This document shows positions 17,037 through 20,046 of a stretch of DNA of 20,046 nt, in pieces. Source of the DNA: Chara braunii (lineage: Eukaryota; Streptophyta; Charophyceae; Charales; Characeae). Positions within the stretch are counted from its first letter, which is position 1. Each line of letters opens with the position of its first letter. The DNA lies in the NCBI GenBank assembly GCA_003427395.1, contig BFEA01000122.1:1413487-1433532 (forward strand), read 5' to 3'. The notes beneath the pieces were generated by a model, which did not search any database, was not told the origin of the DNA, and saw nothing but the letters and a program-made list of their open reading frames with translations. A program made the translations under genes and the position numbers.

Positions 17037-17044
17037 ACAATGAG

Positions 17045-18000
17045 TTTCATAAAATGAATATTTCGTCAGAATATGAACGCAATTATGACCACGTACACCG
17101 TTTTGTTTTTGTTTTTTAAACATATATTTACTTTTGTTAGTGGAGGTGAGGTCATTCTCACGGCGAGCCATATAGAGAATGAAAATATTTAAGAAAAAAT
17201 AAAAACAAGATAAGAGAGTTCTTTCTAGAGAGAGAGGGTCTATGAAATGTATTTGGCCACATTTGATAAGTACATGCATTTGTAATTTTTCACGATAATT
17301 GTCTCGATCTGGTCTTCAATGAAAGAATCCTGATTCATGACACTAAGGTGAGAAAAAACATTTTCATTTCCATGAGTGTACATGACCGTAAACATGACGA
17401 AATTTTATCATGACTCTGGGTATACTCGAGCGAGCGAGAGAGGCACATAACAGATGCTTCAATTTTAAGATAATTTTTCATATCATTTATAAAAATAATC
17501 AAGGATCATTTAAACCAAACTTGTCACTAATTTATAGAGTGGAGATCATACTAACTACTTTATTGGAAAAAAAAAACTAAAATAACCTATGAAACAATAA
17601 GGTAAAAATTGCAGTTTCATAAAATTTTACCACCGTTCAAATTTAGAAATCTTGAAAAATTTTAGAAATTTTATCAAAAAAAATTTCAATGGTCCAAATG
17701 ATACTAAATTTGACGCACAACAACCTTAAAGCATCTTAAAAAAAAAAACACAACCAACATAAAATACGATTCTCAAACCCTCATTTCAGTTTTTGACTCA
17801 TCCGTCAAAAGTTGAAGGTGGGGATTCTCGTTAACCACTTGTGGCGAGGGAGGGAAATTTTAATGGGTGTATTTGATTGTAAATTCCGTTTAATTCATTC
17901 ACTGTTGGATTATGGCCACGAAAAAGACAAGTGAAGTGTATGAAATATAGTTTTTAACGTTAAAAAAAATAAAATAAAATAGCGGTATACTTTTTCATGT
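17045..18000. other. AT-rich intergenic DNA
   Basis: About 950 bp with no recognised gene or RNA. A few microsatellite-like GA runs and A tracts only. Confidence 0.5.
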
Positions 18001-18006
18001 TGCAGT

Positions 18007-18091
18007 GGAGGATTCAGTCTGACTTTGCACCTTTGGAGAGTTGCGTTCACTCAACTACTCTCCAAATGTGAAAGATGAGACTAAATCCTCC
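18007..18091. repeat. Long imperfect hairpin (foldback)
   Basis: An arm of about 35 nt, GGAGGATTCAGTCTGACTTT... to ...TTTGGAGAGT (18008-18042), pairs with ACTCTCCAAA... to ...AGACTAAATCCTCC (about 18056-18090) with roughly six mismatches and an 8-14 nt loop. Size and stem resemble a plant microRNA precursor or a foldback MITE. Nothing shows that it is transcribed. Confidence 0.85.
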
Positions 18092-18099
18092 CCTAGAAG

Positions 18100-18545
18100 A
18101 TGTGGAGATACATGTGGGAAGTGGAAAAAGGCCCAACCCAACTGTTCCTTCTGCCAGTGTGAAAGGCGAAACTATGATAGAGTTGAGGGTGCTTTCTATC
18201 CCTTTTGCCTTTTTCAGTTTTGTTTGTTCCCCCTTTCTAGAATAAGATAGTTGGTCGTTTCTGATGTGCTGCCCGTGAGAGGCGAGAAGCAATCAATGTC
18301 TCCCTCGATTTTTTTGCTTTGTTTCTCAGGCTGCTTCTGAAATGTATCTGATTGCCCTTGTGGGCGGCTTGGAAATGGCTGTCCCAAACTGTACCGGTTG
18401 TTGGCTGCATGTCCAACATAAGGGGCGGTACCTGTGCCAACAACAAAATGTCCCCTACTGGTTCCTCGCCCCCTCCAGGCTGGACAAAGCTTAGTGCAGA
18501 GGGCATATTTAGGTTGAACATCAATAGTTGGGCCAAATACTGGTC
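18100..18545. other. GC-richer unassigned region
   Basis: No gene can be supported. A frame at 18352-18687 (+) includes SSPPPGWTKLSAEG, resembling the start of the RNase H-like domain in plant LINEs (PP.GW.KLN.DG), but the next conserved steps are missing. GTTGTTGGC (18397-18405) and GCCAACAAC (18436-18444) form a stem. Confidence 0.35.
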
Positions 18546-18546
18546 G

Positions 18547-18656
18547 TTAACCACTAGTACCTTTCCCATATGTTGGCCGAGGGCACTGCGAGCCGACCCG
18601 AAAACCAGTACTGGCCGCCTGAAAAAAAATACATGGGAAAGGTACTGGTGGTTTAA
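18547..18656. mobile_element. Foldback element with about 26-bp inverted repeats
   Basis: TTAACCACTAGTACCTTTCC... (18547-18573) is the near-complement of ...GGGAAAGGTACTGGTGGTTTAA (18631-18656), with about 57 nt between. TTAA at the left and TTTAA at the right could be target copies. The right arm shares ACTGGTGGTTTAAAAA with 10339-10354. No coding content, MITE-like. Confidence 0.8.
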
Positions 18657-18659
18657 AAA

Positions 18660-19260
18660 ACAACAATCCTTAGCTGGAGAAAATTAGGGCACTACATGAA
18701 TGATGGTTGGACTTTCCAAGGTGAGTTGCAAAGCATGCTGCCTTACGAGCAGAATCAAGGACCCCTACAACTTTCGCTCTTGTGCCGGAACTGGTGCGTG
18801 AAGTGCACACCGCCTGCTGACCTGGCCAGTGTGGGCCACCCAAAGGGCCAGAGGAGGCGCGGTGGTGGCCTTGACGAGCCACCGAGAAAATTGTGGCTGG
18901 TACTAGACACCGTTGGAACACTAGTCTTGGCGGTCAACAACAGAAGGGGCCATGTGCTATGGTGAAAGAGCCTCGCAGTGGATGGTCGGGAAACTGCCCA
19001 GGCCGCAGGCTCGGCAAAATAGGCTCGGGGCTAGTGGTGGTCCATGAAGGGATATACAGAAGAGGGATGAAAAAGGGAAAAGAAAACGGAAGGGCCAAGC
19101 TTGTCCCAAGTTTGTCCGTGACCAAGCAATAAGGGTTTTACTGGAAGCCTAGAAATGACCCACGCGAGGACTTGAATGTTACCATCGAAGGCATTTTCGT
19201 GATTTTCGGTAGATTGGGCCGATACCTGGGGGCCAAGTTGCCCTCCCCCCGACCCCCAAC
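18660..19260. other. GC-rich region, no recognised gene
   Basis: Frames at 18696-18965 (+) and 18893-19132 (+) lack recognised domains. LVLDTVGTLVLAVNNRRG in the first is weakly reminiscent of an RNase H strand pair, but the frame differs from the earlier candidate. I cannot support a coding call. Confidence 0.35.
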
Positions 19261-19268
19261 CGGGGGCT

Positions 19269-19355
19269 AGGTCCCACTTGCACGAATTAAGAGATACTGG
19301 CCGTAGATAGCGAAGATCAACGGCCGAAATCTCCTAATTTGCGCAAGTGGGACCT
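19269..19355. repeat. 87-nt two-part foldback
   Basis: AGGTCCCACTTGCACGAATT... pairs with ...AATTTGCGCAAGTGGGACCT. Inside it GAGAT pairs with ATCTC, and GGCCGT (19299-19304) pairs with ACGGCC. The outer arms match at about 23 of 27 positions with a 16-nt loop at the centre. This is compatible with a structured RNA, a microRNA-like precursor or a short foldback element. Confidence 0.85.
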
Positions 19356-19363
19356 TGCCCTGG

Positions 19364-19455
19364 TGCACGTCCGTCGTTCCGTGATGACTACCTGGTAGGG
19401 ACCGCTGCTGCACATCCATCCCCGGGTCTTCACGGAACTGCTTCTGCACGTCCGT
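19364..19455. repeat. Nested direct and inverted short repeats
   Basis: TGCACGTCCGT occurs at 19364 and 19445, with TGCACATCCAT at 19409. Between them GTTCCGTGA (19376-19384) and TCACGGAAC (19430-19438) are perfect inverted repeats. Confidence 0.85.
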
Positions 19456-19496
19456 GCCCGGCTTTCGTCAATTACCCGCGCTAATTACCGACCGAG

Positions 19497-19504
19497 CCAC
19501 GTGG
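19497..19504. promoter_or_regulatory. G-box-type palindrome
   Basis: CCACGTGG contains the plant G-box core CACGTG (bZIP/bHLH target). It lies 30-100 bp upstream of the two E2F-like sites. Confidence 0.5.
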
Positions 19505-19532
19505 CTTCAGGGCGCGGGCGGGTTGCTTGTGA

Positions 19533-19610
19533 ATTGGCGGGAACGATCGTCTGTGGAAGATCTCGATCGGAAAGAGAGGCGAGGTGGAAATTTTGGCGGG
19601 AACGATCGTT
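19533..19610. promoter_or_regulatory. Two identical E2F-like sites, 59 bp apart
   Basis: TTGGCGGGAACGATCGT occurs at 19534-19550 and 19593-19609. TTGGCGGGAA fits the E2F/DP consensus (TTTSSCGC-type; the second copy has TTTTGGCGGGAA), and each runs into the palindrome ACGATCGT. E2F sites mark S-phase promoters in plants and animals. A TATATAT stretch lies about 40 bp downstream (19651-19657). A frame from ATG 19625 gives 52 residues to TGA 19781 with no domain. If a gene exists it lies mainly beyond the right edge. Confidence 0.5.
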
Positions 19611-19741
19611 GTCAGCCAGTCATCATGTTCCTTACAAGGTCAGTATTCGCTATATATCGTTCCGTTACGGGATTGACAAATTTACTAGTTGTTGTTGAAA
19701 CATGGCAGTCTTTTCTCCTTCCACGTCAACCGAGAGAGAGG

Positions 19742-19821
19742 CTCGCCAGGTCTACGTGGCGAGAAGGGTGGGGGGCTGCATGATCTGTTTGTTCTAAGGA
19801 GGGCATGATCTGTTCTAAGGA
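19742..19821. repeat. Short hairpin and duplicated 19-23-mer
   Basis: CTCGCCA (19742-19748) and TGGCGAG (19757-19763) form a stem. GCATGATCTGTTTGTTCTAAGGA (19778-19800) is repeated at 19803-19821 with a 4-base deletion. The remaining sequence to 20046 shows no recognised feature. Confidence 0.8.
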
Positions 19822-20046
19822 CGCCCTTTCGAAAAGGGTGGATTTTTTTTTCTTCTTCTTAATTTGTATTTTGCTAATTTGTATTTTTTTAGGGCGGATT
19901 TAGGAGGGAAAGGGATAGAAGAATTGAATGGGATGAGAGGAGGGAATGCCTGGACCGGCTTCGTCGTGGGGGACATGCCAGGTGGAAAAGGAAATTAACA
20001 GAGACGTGAACACCAATGGAATGTACTGGACAATAACGCAATCGAC

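Noticed and set aside
18237-18569. 110-residue minus-strand frame as a gene
   Set aside because: No recognised domain, overlaps a plus-strand frame of similar length and the foldback element, and lacks visible promoter or splice context.
19625-19783. First exon of a gene starting at ATG 19625
   Set aside because: The 52-residue translation shows no domain or clear targeting signal. The promoter-like context alone does not support a coding call.

Overview
The window reads as nuclear DNA of a large, AT-rich, repeat-dominated eukaryotic genome, most likely a plant or streptophyte alga. Evidence: long A/T homopolymers and microsatellites, tRNA-derived SINEs with pol III A and B boxes, hAT-like miniature DNA transposons with 8-bp target duplications, a U2 snRNA retropseudogene, and no bacterial-style packed genes. 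A charophyte-like genome is a low-confidence guess. I found no intact protein-coding gene. Open reading frames of 60-140 codons occur on both strands but lie in repeats or low-complexity DNA and show no recognisable domain. The only clear protein homology is a 40-codon piece of a group II intron reverse transcriptase.

Layout. 1-390: GA microsatellites inside a 170-bp tandem duplication. 500-1910: two oppositely oriented copies of one SINE family on either side of the reverse-transcriptase fragment. 2490-2975: a possible TATA region, then a nine-unit, 29-bp minisatellite. 3030-4320: degenerate SINE-like sequence, a 77-bp repeat and a 32-bp minisatellite. 4472-4565: U2 retropseudogene (minus). 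5021-5420: a short dispersed element beside a 157-bp tandem duplication. 5571-12817: a dense cluster of MITE-like elements (A, D1, D2, H, I, C, G, E, F), broken by a 442-447-bp segmental tandem duplication. 13884-14050: a poly-T-tailed SINE. 16182-17036: another full MITE copy (B) with a nested insertion. 18000-20046: GC-richer DNA with three foldback structures, a G-box and two E2F-like sites. This last region is the best candidate for a 5' flank of a gene beyond the right edge.

The most unusual feature is a set of about ten elements that share a roughly 75-bp internal core and a common plan: GC-rich end, A homopolymer, core, AT-rich middle, GC-rich end. Their terminal motif arrays differ: CGAACG-type, CCGGACGTC-type or GTAC-type. 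Several are flanked by 8-bp duplications, which points to hAT-type mobilisation by an enzyme encoded elsewhere.
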